NCBI GenBank assembly: GCA_027339205.1
Contig: DAHWOV010000098.1
Location: 34,394 to 98,393 of the forward strand
Length of the DNA: 64,000 nt
DNA from: JAJYVT01 sp027339205
GTDB taxonomy: Bacteria > Actinomycetota > Acidimicrobiia > Acidimicrobiales > RAAP-2
Direction: 5' to 3'
The position numbers were made by a program, and so were the translations under genes. A model generated the notes under the pieces. The model was not told the origin of the DNA, searched no databases, and saw nothing but the letters and a program-made list of their open reading frames with translations. Below are positions 25,503 through 34,134 of this stretch, piece after piece (position 1 is the first letter of the stretch; each line of letters starts with the position of its first letter).

Positions 25503-26779
25503 GCGCGGCGGCCGCCGCGTCGACAGGACCGCTGCCCCACGACGGCTCGGTGCTGGTGGTGGGCGCCGGGCTGGCTGGCTTGCGTGCAGCGCAAGCGCTC
25601 CGGCAGGGCGGCTTCGCCGGCTCGCTCGTGATGGTGGGCGACGAGCTCCACTGCCCCTACGACCGGCCTCCGCTCTCGAAACAGGTGCTCGCAGGAACGT
25701 GGCCCCCCACACGGGCGGTCCTGGTGGACCGCCACCAGCTCGAAGAGCTGGGGGTGGACCTTCGCCTGGGGCGGCGTGCGGAGTCCCTCGACGCGGAGGC
25801 CCGCCGGGTGACGCTCGATGACGGGACCGCACTGCAGGCGGATGGGGTCGTGATCGCGACCGGCGCCCGCCCGCGCCGGCTGCCCGGGACCGAGGCGCTC
25901 GGGAGCGGGGTGGGCGTGCTGCGGACGCTCGACGACTGCGAGCGGCTCCGCGCGGCGGTCCTGGACGCCTCGCCGGGGTGCAGGGTGGTCGTCGTGGGCG
26001 CGGGGTTCATCGGCTCGGAGGTCGCAGCGACCTGCGCAGGGCTCGGATGCGCGGTCACGGTGCTCGAAGCGCTGCCCGTCCCGCTCGCGCAGGCGCTCGG
26101 GGAGCGGGTCGGAGGCGCGCTCGGCGCCCTGCACCCGCGCCACGGGGTGGCGCTGCGCACCGGCGTCGCGGTGAAGGCCGTGCGCTCGCGCGCGCCTGCG
26201 CAGGGAGCCCTCTACGAGGTCGAGCTCCACGATGGCGGGGCGCTCCCGGCCGACGTGGTCGTCGTGGGGATCGGCGTCGTGCCGAACACCGAGTGGCTCG
26301 AGGGCTCGGGCCTCGAGATGGCCGACGGGGTCGTGTGCGACCACGCGCTGTTCGCCGCCGACGGCGTGGTGTGCGCCGGCGACCTGTGCCGCTGGCGCTG
26401 GCGGCATCTCGGCGAGGAGCAGTCGCGTCGGATCGAGCACTGGGAGGCAGCCTCCCAGATGGGCGCGGCAGCGGCGAGGAGCCTTTTGGCCGGAAGGAGG
26501 CACGCCGAGCCGTTCGACCCCGTCCCGTACTTCTGGTCCGACCAGTACGGGCTGCGGGTCCAGGTGCTCGGCTGTCCCGAGCCCACCGACGAGGTCGCCG
26601 TGTCGCCCGGCGGCTTCGACGCAGAGGACGGGAAGTTCGTCGCGCTCTACGGGCGGGGCGGGAGGCTGAGCGGGGCGATCGCCGTCTCACGGCCTCGTCA
26701 GCTCATGGCGTTTCGGCCGCTCCTTGCGGCGGGGGCCAGCTTCGCCGACGCGCGGGTGCTGCTCGGGGCGGAGGCCTGA
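25499..26779 (+). CDS. FAD/NAD(P)-dependent ferredoxin-type reductase
   Basis: A 426-residue flavoprotein of the rubredoxin/ferredoxin reductase family. The FAD-binding VVGAGLAGLRAA is near residue 21, and the NAD(P) site VVVGAGFIGSEVA near 165. CAGDLCRW near 300 is the second FAD motif, and a Reductase_C domain follows (about 345-426; YFWSDQYGLRVQVLG). Such enzymes pass electrons from NAD(P)H to a ferredoxin serving oxygenases or P450s. No ferredoxin gene is adjacent. The ATGA overlap with the MBL hydrolase gene suggests a joint redox or detoxification role. Confidence 0.9.
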   Translation: MSAAAAASTGPLPHDGSVLVVGAGLAGLRAAQALRQGGFAGSLVMVGDELHCPYDRPPLSKQVLAGTWPPTRAVLVDRHQLEELGVDLRLGRRAESLDAEARRVTLDDGTALQADGVVIATGARPRRLPGTEALGSGVGVLRTLDDCERLRAAVLDASPGCRVVVVGAGFIGSEVAATCAGLGCAVTVLEALPVPLAQALGERVGGALGALHPRHGVALRTGVAVKAVRSRAPAQGALYEVELHDGGALPADVVVVGIGVVPNTEWLEGSGLEMADGVVCDHALFAADGVVCAGDLCRWRWRHLGEEQSRRIEHWEAASQMGAAAARSLLAGRRHAEPFDPVPYFWSDQYGLRVQVLGCPEPTDEVAVSPGGFDAEDGKFVALYGRGGRLSGAIAVSRPRQLMAFRPLLAAGASFADARVLLGAEA

Positions 26780-29064
26780 CGGCCGGCTCGACGGCGGGCG
26801 TGGTGTCGCACCGCTCGCCGAACCCGGCGGGCCTCTTGGACGTGGCGACGCCCGGCGGCCCGCGCCGGCGAACCGCCGCGCTCGCGACGGCCCTCGTCCC
26901 GGTCCCACGCCGCTCGCCCGGCCAGGGAGGCGAGCGCACGTGCACGTGACGACGCGCTCGGTGCGCCCTCGGGGACGTCCTTGAGGACGTCCCCGAGGGC
27001 GTCTGTCGAGGTGCTCTCCACTGCACCCTCCACTGCACCCTCCACTGCACCCTCCACTGCACCTCCCAAGAGGTCGTCGAGCGCGCCGGCGATCGACTCG
27101 AGCGTGGTCCCGGGCCTGCACGCGAGGTTCGCGTGGCGCGCGGCCCGCTCCAGCTCGCGGGTCACCTTGGTGCGCCACGTCCGCGGGCGTCTCCGTCGCC
27201 AGAGGTACGCGAGCCCGGCGAGCGCGAGCAGCGCCGCGACGGCGGCGGCGGGGGCCACAAGGACGCGGCGCAGGGTGGCCGCCAGGTCGTGGCCGAGCGT
27301 TGACGCCGTCGTGGGGTTCTCGGTGGGGACGAGGGCCGTCGGGTCGAAGCTCTGCCAGCCGTAGCCGGGGAACCACACCTGCACCCACGCGTGAGCGTCC
27401 TTGGCCTGCTCGTCGTAGAGGCCGGTGATCGGATCGAAGCGGCCCGGCACGTACCCGACCGCCTCGCGGGCAGGGATCCCGAGCGTCCGGAGCATGACGG
27501 CGAGGGAGGTGCTGATCTGCTCGCAAAAGCCGCGGCGCGATCCGAAGAGGAACTGGACCACCGAGTCCTGGCCGGGCGCGAGCGGGGGGATGTCGAGCGT
27601 GTAGCGGGTGTGCGAGCCGATCCAGTGCTCCAACGCCTCGATCTTCGAGACGACCGTCGTGTCGTGCGACGTGACCCTGCGGGCCAGCGCCGCGACCCGC
27701 GGGTAATGGCGGGGGAGCTGCAAGTCCTCCCGCCTCACGGCGGCTGTGAGCCCTGCCGTGCCGTTCGACCTGGCGAGGGCCGCGCTGCTCGGCGTGGCGA
27801 CTGTCGACAGGACGCTGTAGACCGAACCGGCGCCCAGCGCGCGTGGGGTGCGGATGGCCCCGTTCACCCCGACGTAGAGACGCCGGGTGGGGATCCACAC
27901 CGCCGTCGCCTGGTCGGCGTGGAGGACCAGGTTCGACGCGGGTGCAGCGAGATAGAAGGTCTGGTAGTCCGGCTGGACGGCGCTCCGGCGAGCGAGCGAG
28001 ATCGAGCGGGTGGCAGCGTCCGGCTCCCCGGTGGGCGAGAACGCGCTCGGTCCCAGCGCGAAGGGCGACCCGCCCGTGAGGACGGCCCAAGGCCGCGCGC
28101 GGCCCGAGCCGGGTTTCGCGCCGGATGGCGGCGGTCCGGTCTCGCGCCATGACCTTCCCGACCAGGTGTCGTAGGTCTCGGCGATCCAGTAGGACGGTCG
28201 GTCCGCCCGCACCCGGAGCACGACCTCGCTGCCGAGACCGGGACGCAGGGCCGTGTCGAGCGGGCCTGCGAAGCCGAGGAAGCCCCCGACGCCGGTCGGC
28301 CCGGACGCGGACGCCGGAGCGAGGTCCGTCGAGCGGGGGGCAGGCACCACGCGTGGGGCCGGGCCGGCCGTGCCCCCGGCGCCTGTGGTCCCGCTGGCTC
28401 CGGCGCCTGTGCCGCCGCCGCCGGCGAACGAGAGCGTCGGCGGCCGTGGCGGGGGAAGGAAGGTGACGAGCAGCCCCGCCACGAGGAGCGCAGTCGCGCT
28501 CGACGCGACGGCCGGCAGTGGGCGCGACCACGATCCATTGGCCATGGAGGACCACGAGGCATGCAGGGCGAGGAGCCCGAGCGCCGCCCAGAGGGCGACG
28601 TAGACGCCGAAGGAGAGGTCGATGGCCTGCGCGCCGGCGATTGCCATGAGCGTCGCCGAACCGGCCAGCGAGAAGCCGATGTCCTTGCGCGCGGGCATGT
28701 CGAAGGCGTGCGCGGCGAGCATCGCGCTGAAGAGCACCGCGAGCGGGTCCTCCACGCCGCGCAGCCTTCCTGCGGCCGCGGCCGACGAGACCGTGACGAA
28801 GAACCACGCGAACGCGCCGAGCATCGCAGCTGCGAGGAGCACCTTCAGGTGCGGAAGCGGCCTCGTCCGGCGCAGGTGCGAAAAGAGGCTCCCCGCGCAC
28901 AAGAGCGCCGCGACGAGGGCCGCGAACCACGCGGGCAGCTCGCCCTGTCCCGCGCACGCGGCGATCGCCACGCACACCGCACCTGCAGCCGACGTCCGGA
29001 GCGCCACCGAGTGCTCGGCCGGCCAGCTCCGCCCGGCGCGCAAAAGGGGCATGAACCTGCTCAC
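26698..29064 (-). CDS. transglutaminase-like membrane protein (TgpA/DUF3488 type)
   Basis: A 788-residue protein with five or six N-terminal membrane helices (about 10-175), then an extracytoplasmic linker. A transglutaminase-like core has catalytic Cys in GFCEQISTSLAVMLRTLGIPAREAVGY, His in AHAWVQVWF and Asp in QSFDPT. One more membrane helix (VAPAAAVAALLALAGLAYL) leads to a cytoplasmic C-terminus. The start is GTG at 29064 in a GTGA overlap with the DUF58 gene. The last 130 residues are peculiar: four EGAV repeats, a coding 38-bp palindrome, then an Arg/Ala-rich stretch overlapping the convergent reductase gene by 82 nt. The natural stop may have been lost. Confidence 0.88.
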   Translation of the reverse strand: MSRFMPLLRAGRSWPAEHSVALRTSAAGAVCVAIAACAGQGELPAWFAALVAALLCAGSLFSHLRRTRPLPHLKVLLAAAMLGAFAWFFVTVSSAAAAGRLRGVEDPLAVLFSAMLAAHAFDMPARKDIGFSLAGSATLMAIAGAQAIDLSFGVYVALWAALGLLALHASWSSMANGSWSRPLPAVASSATALLVAGLLVTFLPPPRPPTLSFAGGGGTGAGASGTTGAGGTAGPAPRVVPAPRSTDLAPASASGPTGVGGFLGFAGPLDTALRPGLGSEVVLRVRADRPSYWIAETYDTWSGRSWRETGPPPSGAKPGSGRARPWAVLTGGSPFALGPSAFSPTGEPDAATRSISLARRSAVQPDYQTFYLAAPASNLVLHADQATAVWIPTRRLYVGVNGAIRTPRALGAGSVYSVLSTVATPSSAALARSNGTAGLTAAVRREDLQLPRHYPRVAALARRVTSHDTTVVSKIEALEHWIGSHTRYTLDIPPLAPGQDSVVQFLFGSRRGFCEQISTSLAVMLRTLGIPAREAVGYVPGRFDPITGLYDEQAKDAHAWVQVWFPGYGWQSFDPTALVPTENPTTASTLGHDLAATLRRVLVAPAAAVAALLALAGLAYLWRRRRPRTWRTKVTRELERAARHANLACRPGTTLESIAGALDDLLGGAVEGAVEGAVEGAVESTSTDALGDVLKDVPEGAPSASSRARALASLAGRAAWDRDEGRRERGGSPARAAGRRHVQEARRVRRAVRHHARRRAGRQASAPSSTRASAKLAPAARSGRNAMS
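26964..27001. repeat. perfect 18-bp inverted repeat with 2-nt loop
   Basis: CGCCCTCGGGGACGTCCT, then TG, then its exact reverse complement. The hairpin would be extremely stable on either strand. It lies inside the coding end of the transglutaminase gene (encoding LGDVLKDVPEG), 185 bp past the convergent reductase stop, and 15 bp from the 12-bp repeat array. It could act as a bidirectional transcription stop or be a mobile-element footprint. Confidence 0.93.
27016..27063. repeat. 12-bp tandem repeat, 4 copies
   Basis: Four perfect copies of CTCCACTGCACC, encoding (EGAV)4 on the minus strand in the cytoplasmic tail of the transglutaminase protein. Perfect identity indicates recent slippage. 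Confidence 0.93.
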
Positions 29065-30026
29065 TCCGGCCCCTGCGGCAAGCTCGCGGGCGAGGAGGGC
29101 GCGCCGCCGAGGGGGCGTCCCCACGGGGCGCCGGTGCGCGGGAGGGCGCGAGCGAGCCGCTTTCCCGCCGCGTCCATCGTGGTCACGGGGGCGACGACCT
29201 CGCCCTCGGGGTGGGCGGTCCTGAGCTCCACCGCCACGCCGGCGAGGAGCAGCGCGCGGACGGTCGCCATCACCCGCTCGGCGTGCCGCTCCGCGGCGTC
29301 GGGGTCTGTCGGCAGCAGGCCCTCGACGGTCGCGGTCTGCGGTTCGGGGCGCTGGGGCTCTCGGACCATGAGCGACCCCGTGTGCGCAGTCGCGCGCCAG
29401 TGCACGAGCGCCCGCCGGTCGCCGGGCTCGTACGGGCGCACCCCGCGCTGTCCTGCGCCGCGCCCGGGTCCCGTCCCAGGGGTCTCGTCGCCGGGGGTCT
29501 CGTCTCGTGGGTCCTGTGTGCGCGCCGTGCGGGTGCCGGCGTCCCCCCTCCCGACGCGTGGTGCGACGGCGACGGGGCGAGGGAGCGCCAGCGTGTCGGT
29601 GCGCGTCCACCACAGGATCCCGAAGGGTGCGGCGCTCGAGATGGCGACCCTCACGTGGTGGAGCTCCCCGCGGTGCTCGGGGCGGACCTCGAGCGCCGCG
29701 TGCCGGCGCCCGGGGACCATGACGACCGGGCCCGGGGGGTCGAGGGGCTGGACCTCGACGGGCGCGGACGAGACGACCTCGACGACGACGGCCGCGCCTG
29801 CCGTCCCGCCGGCTGGGGCGGAGACGACGTGACACCGGGCGCGCGCGACCGCGACCGCTGGAGCGAGCATCCCGACCACGAGGCCGCCGGCCACCAGCGC
29901 GCCCACCGCTTGGGCCCACCCGGCGCCTGCGTCGTGGGCGACCGCGCCCCACACGGCGAGCACCGCGGCGCTCGCGGCGACCGGCATCGCAGCCCGCCGG
30001 GGCCGCGGGAGCCGGTGCCCCGTCAC
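29061..30026 (-). CDS. DUF58 domain protein
   Basis: A 321-residue protein with two N-terminal membrane helices (about 13-55), then a beta domain and the DUF58 signature VRPYEPGDRRALVHWRATAHTG near residue 203, ending in SLMVREPQ. DUF58 proteins work with MoxR ATPases, probably as von Willebrand-like partners in envelope assembly. A low-complexity insert DETPGDETPG lies near 175. It overlaps MoxR upstream (ATGA) and the transglutaminase gene downstream (GTGA), the classic MoxR-DUF58-TgpA trio. Confidence 0.9.
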   Translation of the reverse strand: MTGHRLPRPRRAAMPVAASAAVLAVWGAVAHDAGAGWAQAVGALVAGGLVVGMLAPAVAVARARCHVVSAPAGGTAGAAVVVEVVSSAPVEVQPLDPPGPVVMVPGRRHAALEVRPEHRGELHHVRVAISSAAPFGILWWTRTDTLALPRPVAVAPRVGRGDAGTRTARTQDPRDETPGDETPGTGPGRGAGQRGVRPYEPGDRRALVHWRATAHTGSLMVREPQRPEPQTATVEGLLPTDPDAAERHAERVMATVRALLLAGVAVELRTAHPEGEVVAPVTTMDAAGKRLARALPRTGAPWGRPLGGAPSSPASLPQGPE

Positions 30027-31060
30027 GGCCTCGGCACCGCGACGGAAGCCAGCACGTCACGCACGACCGTCGCGCGCTCCTCCGCCAGGGCGTCGACGAC
30101 CAGCCGGTGCGCGAGCCCTGCGACGGCGACGGCCTGGACGTCGTCGGGGATCACGTAGGAGCGCCCGTCCAAGAGCGCGTGGGCCTGCGCGGAGCGCACG
30201 AGGGTGATCGACGCACGGGGGCTCGCGCCGAGGCGTACGGCGGTCGCCCCCCGGGTCGCGCGTGCGAGCCGGACCGCATAGGCCGCAACCTCGGCCGCCA
30301 CGTGGACCGTGGCGCACGCGTCGACCAGCTGTCCCCACTCGGCGGTCGAGCAGACCGGGCGAAGCTTGGCCAGCGCGTCCCGGCCTCCCTCGCCGAGCGC
30401 GAGCTCGAGCTCGGTCTCCGCGCCGGGGTAGCCGAGCTGGGTCGACAGGGCGAATCGGTCGAGCTGGCTCTCCACGAGCGGGTAGGTGCCGAGCTGGCCC
30501 GGGTTCTGGGTGGCGATGACGAGATGGGGGCGGGGGAGCGGCCAGCTCGCCCCGTCCACGGTGACCTGCTCCTCGGCCATCGCCTCGAGCAGCGCGGACT
30601 GGGTCCTCGGGGGGGTGCGGTTCAGCTCGTCGAGCAGCACCACGTGCGCGAAGACCGGTCCGGGACGGAACCGCCAGTCGCCGCGGTCCGGCGAGTAGAC
30701 CGAGACGCCGGTGACGTCGGTCGGGAGCAGGTCGGTGTGACCCTGGATCCGCGAGAGCTCTGCGCCGAGCGCCGCGGCGAGGGTCCGGGCGAGCACGGTC
30801 TTGCCCGTGCCCGGGACGTCCTCGATGAGCAGGTGACCGCCGGAGACCGCCGCGCACACCGCCACGCTCACCGCGTCCGGCGCGCCGAGGATCACCCTGC
30901 CGACGGCCTCGTAGAGTGAGCGGGCGAGCGCCGCCGCGCCGTCGAGGTCCATCGCGTCCCCGGGCCCTTCTCCGGCGCCGGCGACACCGCTGGCGTCCGC
31001 TGCCGAGCAGGCCCCATCACGCCTCCGCTGCCCTGCCTCCCCGCTCCGCCACGCCGTCAC
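30023..31060 (-). CDS. MoxR family AAA+ ATPase
   Basis: A 345-residue chaperone-like ATPase. Walker A is DVPGTGKT near residue 83; Walker B is VVLLDELNRTPPRTQSALLEAM near 135; sensor 1 is IATQNP. A lid domain follows. The start is GTG 31060, with GGGGAG 7 nt upstream overlapping the glpK end. ATG 30952 would give a more usual 309-residue form lacking a Gly/Ala/Asp-rich leader. MoxR proteins promote maturation of complexes together with DUF58 partners. Only 12 nt separate it from glpK, so it is probably co-transcribed with the glycerol genes. Confidence 0.9.
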   Translation of the reverse strand: MTAWRSGEAGQRRRDGACSAADASGVAGAGEGPGDAMDLDGAAALARSLYEAVGRVILGAPDAVSVAVCAAVSGGHLLIEDVPGTGKTVLARTLAAALGAELSRIQGHTDLLPTDVTGVSVYSPDRGDWRFRPGPVFAHVVLLDELNRTPPRTQSALLEAMAEEQVTVDGASWPLPRPHLVIATQNPGQLGTYPLVESQLDRFALSTQLGYPGAETELELALGEGGRDALAKLRPVCSTAEWGQLVDACATVHVAAEVAAYAVRLARATRGATAVRLGASPRASITLVRSAQAHALLDGRSYVIPDDVQAVAVAGLAHRLVVDALAEERATVVRDVLASVAVPRP

Positions 31061-31072
31061 CCCGACACTCCC

Positions 31073-32578
31073 CTAGAACTCGATGCCCGACAGCTCGGGG
31101 ATGGTGCGCGCCGCCCGCTCCCTCGCCTCGAGCCACCGGCTGCGCAGCGCCTGCCGGGCCGCTGTCGACAGCCTAGGCTCGACGGTCTCTCTCGGGCGGT
31201 AGGCGGCGGCGATCTCGTCGGTCCCCGCCAGCGTGCCGACCGCGACGCTGGCCAGGAGCCCTGCGCCCAGGGTCGTCGCCTCCCGCTCCGCGGAGAGGTC
31301 CACCGGCCGGCCGCACGCGTCGGCGAGCGCCTGGACGAACACCTTGTTCGCGCTCATGCCGCCGTCGACGCGCAGTGCGGCCACGGTCGCGGCGGCGTCC
31401 GCCTCGGCCGCCTCGAGGAGGTCCGCGCCGCGCTGCGCCACGCCCTCGAGCACCGCCCGGACGCTCGCCGCGCGCCCGGTGCCGCGGGTGAGGCCGACGA
31501 GTGCGCCCCTTGCCCCGAAGTCCCACACCGGCGTGCCCATGCCCATGAGGGCCGGCACGAACCAGACGTCTTGCGCAGAGACGCAGGACGCGGCGATCGC
31601 CTCGGTCTCGGCCGGGCTCGTGACGATGCCGAGGTCCTCGCAGAGCCAGTCGACGCAGGCGCCCGCGGTCAGCATGATCGCCTCGCTCCCCCAGGTGAGC
31701 TCGCCGCCGCGACGCCACGCGACGATGGGGAAGGTCCCCGCCGGCGCACGCCCGGCGTGCGCGGGGGGCTCGGTTCCCGTGCACAGGTCCAGCATCCCCC
31801 CCGTGCCGAAGGTGGCCTTGGCGAGCCCGGGGCGCGTGCAGCCCTGCCCGACGAGCGACGCCTGCTGGTCGCCGATCAGCGCTGCGAGGGGCGGGCCCCC
31901 ACTGAGCGCGGACGCCTCCCCGAGCTGCCCGCACGAGTCGACCACCGCCGGGAGCACGGCCTCGGGGATCCTGAGCGCCTCGAGGACCCGCCCGTCCCAG
32001 CAGTCCCAGCGCGCGCCCTCTCCCGGCGCCAGCATCCCGGTGACCGCGGCGTTGGTCGCGTCCGTGACGTGGAGCCCCCCGCCGGGCCCTCCGGGTCCGC
32101 CCGCGAGCGTCCAGGCGACCCAGCTGTCCACGGTGCCCGCGCACAGCTCCCCGGACTGCGCCCTGGCCCGGTCGGGGTCGACGGCGTCGAGGATCGCCGC
32201 GACTTTGGTCGCGGACATGTTCGGCGCGAGCCGGATCCCGTCGGCTTGCAACGTGAGGCACGTGAGGACCGTGCGGAGGTCCTGCCACCCGATGGCCGGC
32301 GCGAGCGGCACGCCCGTGCGACGGTCCCAGACGAGCGCCGTCGCGCGTTGGGTGGCGACGCCGACACCGTCGACGGGGCCTGACGCGTCGAGCACCGACG
32401 CGGCGAGCTCCACGACCGCACTGGCGAGCTCCGCCGCATCCAGCTCTGCGAGGCCGGGGGCGGGCGCGCTCGTCGAGAGCGGCGCGTGGCGGACGTGGGC
32501 GACCGAGCCGTCGTCGCGGACGGCGGCGGCGCGCACGGCGCTCGAGCCGACGTCCACGACGAGGATGCTCCCGCTCAT
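31073..32578 (-). CDS. glpK: glycerol kinase (FGGY family)
   Basis: A 501-residue kinase converting glycerol to sn-glycerol 3-phosphate. ILVVDVGSSAVRAA starts the ATPase fold. WQDLRT near residue 98, IGDQQASLVGQG near 238 (catalytic Asp) and the hinge TFGTGGMLDLCTG near 258 match glycerol kinases. The motif RVDGGMSANKVFVQALAD lies near 410. It is encoded between the AGPS-like gene (ATGA overlap) and moxR. Together with GlpD it channels glycerol to dihydroxyacetone phosphate. Another polyol kinase is possible but less likely, given the neighbours. Confidence 0.9.
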   Translation of the reverse strand: MSGSILVVDVGSSAVRAAAVRDDGSVAHVRHAPLSTSAPAPGLAELDAAELASAVVELAASVLDASGPVDGVGVATQRATALVWDRRTGVPLAPAIGWQDLRTVLTCLTLQADGIRLAPNMSATKVAAILDAVDPDRARAQSGELCAGTVDSWVAWTLAGGPGGPGGGLHVTDATNAAVTGMLAPGEGARWDCWDGRVLEALRIPEAVLPAVVDSCGQLGEASALSGGPPLAALIGDQQASLVGQGCTRPGLAKATFGTGGMLDLCTGTEPPAHAGRAPAGTFPIVAWRRGGELTWGSEAIMLTAGACVDWLCEDLGIVTSPAETEAIAASCVSAQDVWFVPALMGMGTPVWDFGARGALVGLTRGTGRAASVRAVLEGVAQRGADLLEAAEADAAATVAALRVDGGMSANKVFVQALADACGRPVDLSAEREATTLGAGLLASVAVGTLAGTDEIAAAYRPRETVEPRLSTAARQALRSRWLEARERAARTIPELSGIEF

Positions 32579-34134
32579 GGCCAGCCCACCTCGCCGAAGG
32601 GGCTCGGGATGCCGAGCTTCCCGGGGTTGAGGATCCCTGCGGGGTCGAGGGCGCGCTTGAGCGAGACGAGGACGCCGTGGGCGTCGCCGAGCGCGTGCGC
32701 AAGGAACCGGGCCCGGTTGAGCCCGATGCCGTGGTGATGACTGATGGCCGCGTCCTGTGCGATGACCGCGTCGACGAGGGCGTCCCAGGCCCGGCGGTAG
32801 TAGCTCTCGGCGTCGAGGACGCCGCCGGGGCCTTCCTCGGCCCCGGGGCCGCCTCCGTGCTCGCGTGCCGAGCCGGTGCCGGCGAAGGTGAAGTAGAGGC
32901 AGGCGCCGTCGAGGTAGGCGTGCGAGAGGTGCACGGACGCTGCAATCGTGCCGCTGAGCCCGCGCAACCCCGCGACGACGTCCAGGGCGAGCGCGGGGAG
33001 CGTCGACCAGCGGGCCGCCACCTCGGCGGTGTCGACGACGATGCCCGCGCGCCACAGCGGCGCGAGCGCCGAGGTGTCGTTGCGCGTGGCGAGCCAGTGG
33101 GCGACGAGCCCGTCGTCGAGGCGGTTCGCGCAGCTGCACTCCTCGTCGACCACGGCCAACGTCGCGGCGAGCAGCCCCGGGTCGGCCTCGTCGAGGACGA
33201 CCAGCACGCAGCCCGTGGTGTGCCCGAAGCCACGCTCGGACTCCGCTTGGTCGTAGAGACGAAGGACCGCGGGCGTCGCCCCGCGCCGGAGGATGCGCCT
33301 GCAGGCGTCGAGCCCCTCGTCGAAGCTCGGGAAGCAAAATGCCCTTCGACCGTCGCCTGCAGGGAGCGGGTGCACCCGCAGCCACGCACGCGTGATCACT
33401 CCGAGCAGGCCTTCGCTGCCCACGAACAGCTGGGTCAGGTCGGGGCCGGTCGCAGCGCGCGGCGCCACCTTCCCGGTGCGCACGAGACCCCCGTCGGCGA
33501 GCGCCACCTCGAGGCCGACCACCATGTCCTCGATCTTCCCGTAGCGGGTCGAGTACTGCCCGGCGCTGCGGCAGGCGAGCCATCCGCCCACGGTCGACAG
33601 GTCGATCGACTGGGGCCAGTGGCCGAGCGTGTAGCCGGTGCCGGTGGCCCGCAGCCGCTCCTCGAGCTCTCTGCCGTTGACGCCGGCGGGCACCTCGGCG
33701 ACCAGCGAGATCTCGTCCACCTCGACGTCGCCGACCAACCCGGTGCAGTCGAGGGCGACGCCGCCGAAGAGCGGGACGGCGCCGCCGCAGACCCCGCTCC
33801 TCCCGCCCATCGCGGTGACCGGGACCAGCTCGCCGGCGCAGGCGGCCAGCACCTCGGCCACCTGGGCGGCGGAGGTCGGGCGCACGACCGCGTCGGGCCG
33901 GGCGGGCACGCGGCCCGCTGCGGCCCAGCCGAGCGCGAGCGGCCACCAGTCGCGCCCGGCCTCGGCGCGGGCAGCCGCCCCGAGCTCGACGGCTCCGCCT
34001 TCCCGGCGCACGCGCGCGAGGATCGCCTCGGGCACCGCGACCCGTCGGCAGGCGATCCGTTCCCCGGCAGCCCTCGCACCCCCCTCGATGGGCGACGGAG
34101 GGATCGGCGCCCACGTCCTCGTGCCCGCTGTCAA
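32575..34134 (-). CDS. FAD-binding oxidase, alkyl-DHAP synthase-like
   Basis: A 519-residue flavoprotein of the PCMH/VAO type. The FAD-binding part (about 65-250) has PTSAAQVAEVLAAC, TAMGGRSGVCGG, IDLSTVGGWLACRSAGQYSTRYG and LFVGSEGLLGVIT. The C-terminal part has the AGPS hallmark triad ISHHHGIG near 465, and closes with LDPAGILNPGKLG. Alkylglycerone-phosphate synthase makes ether lipids from acyl-DHAP; bacterial relatives next to glpD may instead oxidise a glycerol-derived substrate. The start is TTG 34134 in a TTGA overlap with the glpD stop. Confidence 0.87.
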   Translation of the reverse strand: MTAGTRTWAPIPPSPIEGGARAAGERIACRRVAVPEAILARVRREGGAVELGAAARAEAGRDWWPLALGWAAAGRVPARPDAVVRPTSAAQVAEVLAACAGELVPVTAMGGRSGVCGGAVPLFGGVALDCTGLVGDVEVDEISLVAEVPAGVNGRELEERLRATGTGYTLGHWPQSIDLSTVGGWLACRSAGQYSTRYGKIEDMVVGLEVALADGGLVRTGKVAPRAATGPDLTQLFVGSEGLLGVITRAWLRVHPLPAGDGRRAFCFPSFDEGLDACRRILRRGATPAVLRLYDQAESERGFGHTTGCVLVVLDEADPGLLAATLAVVDEECSCANRLDDGLVAHWLATRNDTSALAPLWRAGIVVDTAEVAARWSTLPALALDVVAGLRGLSGTIAASVHLSHAYLDGACLYFTFAGTGSAREHGGGPGAEEGPGGVLDAESYYRRAWDALVDAVIAQDAAISHHHGIGLNRARFLAHALGDAHGVLVSLKRALDPAGILNPGKLGIPSPFGEVGWP

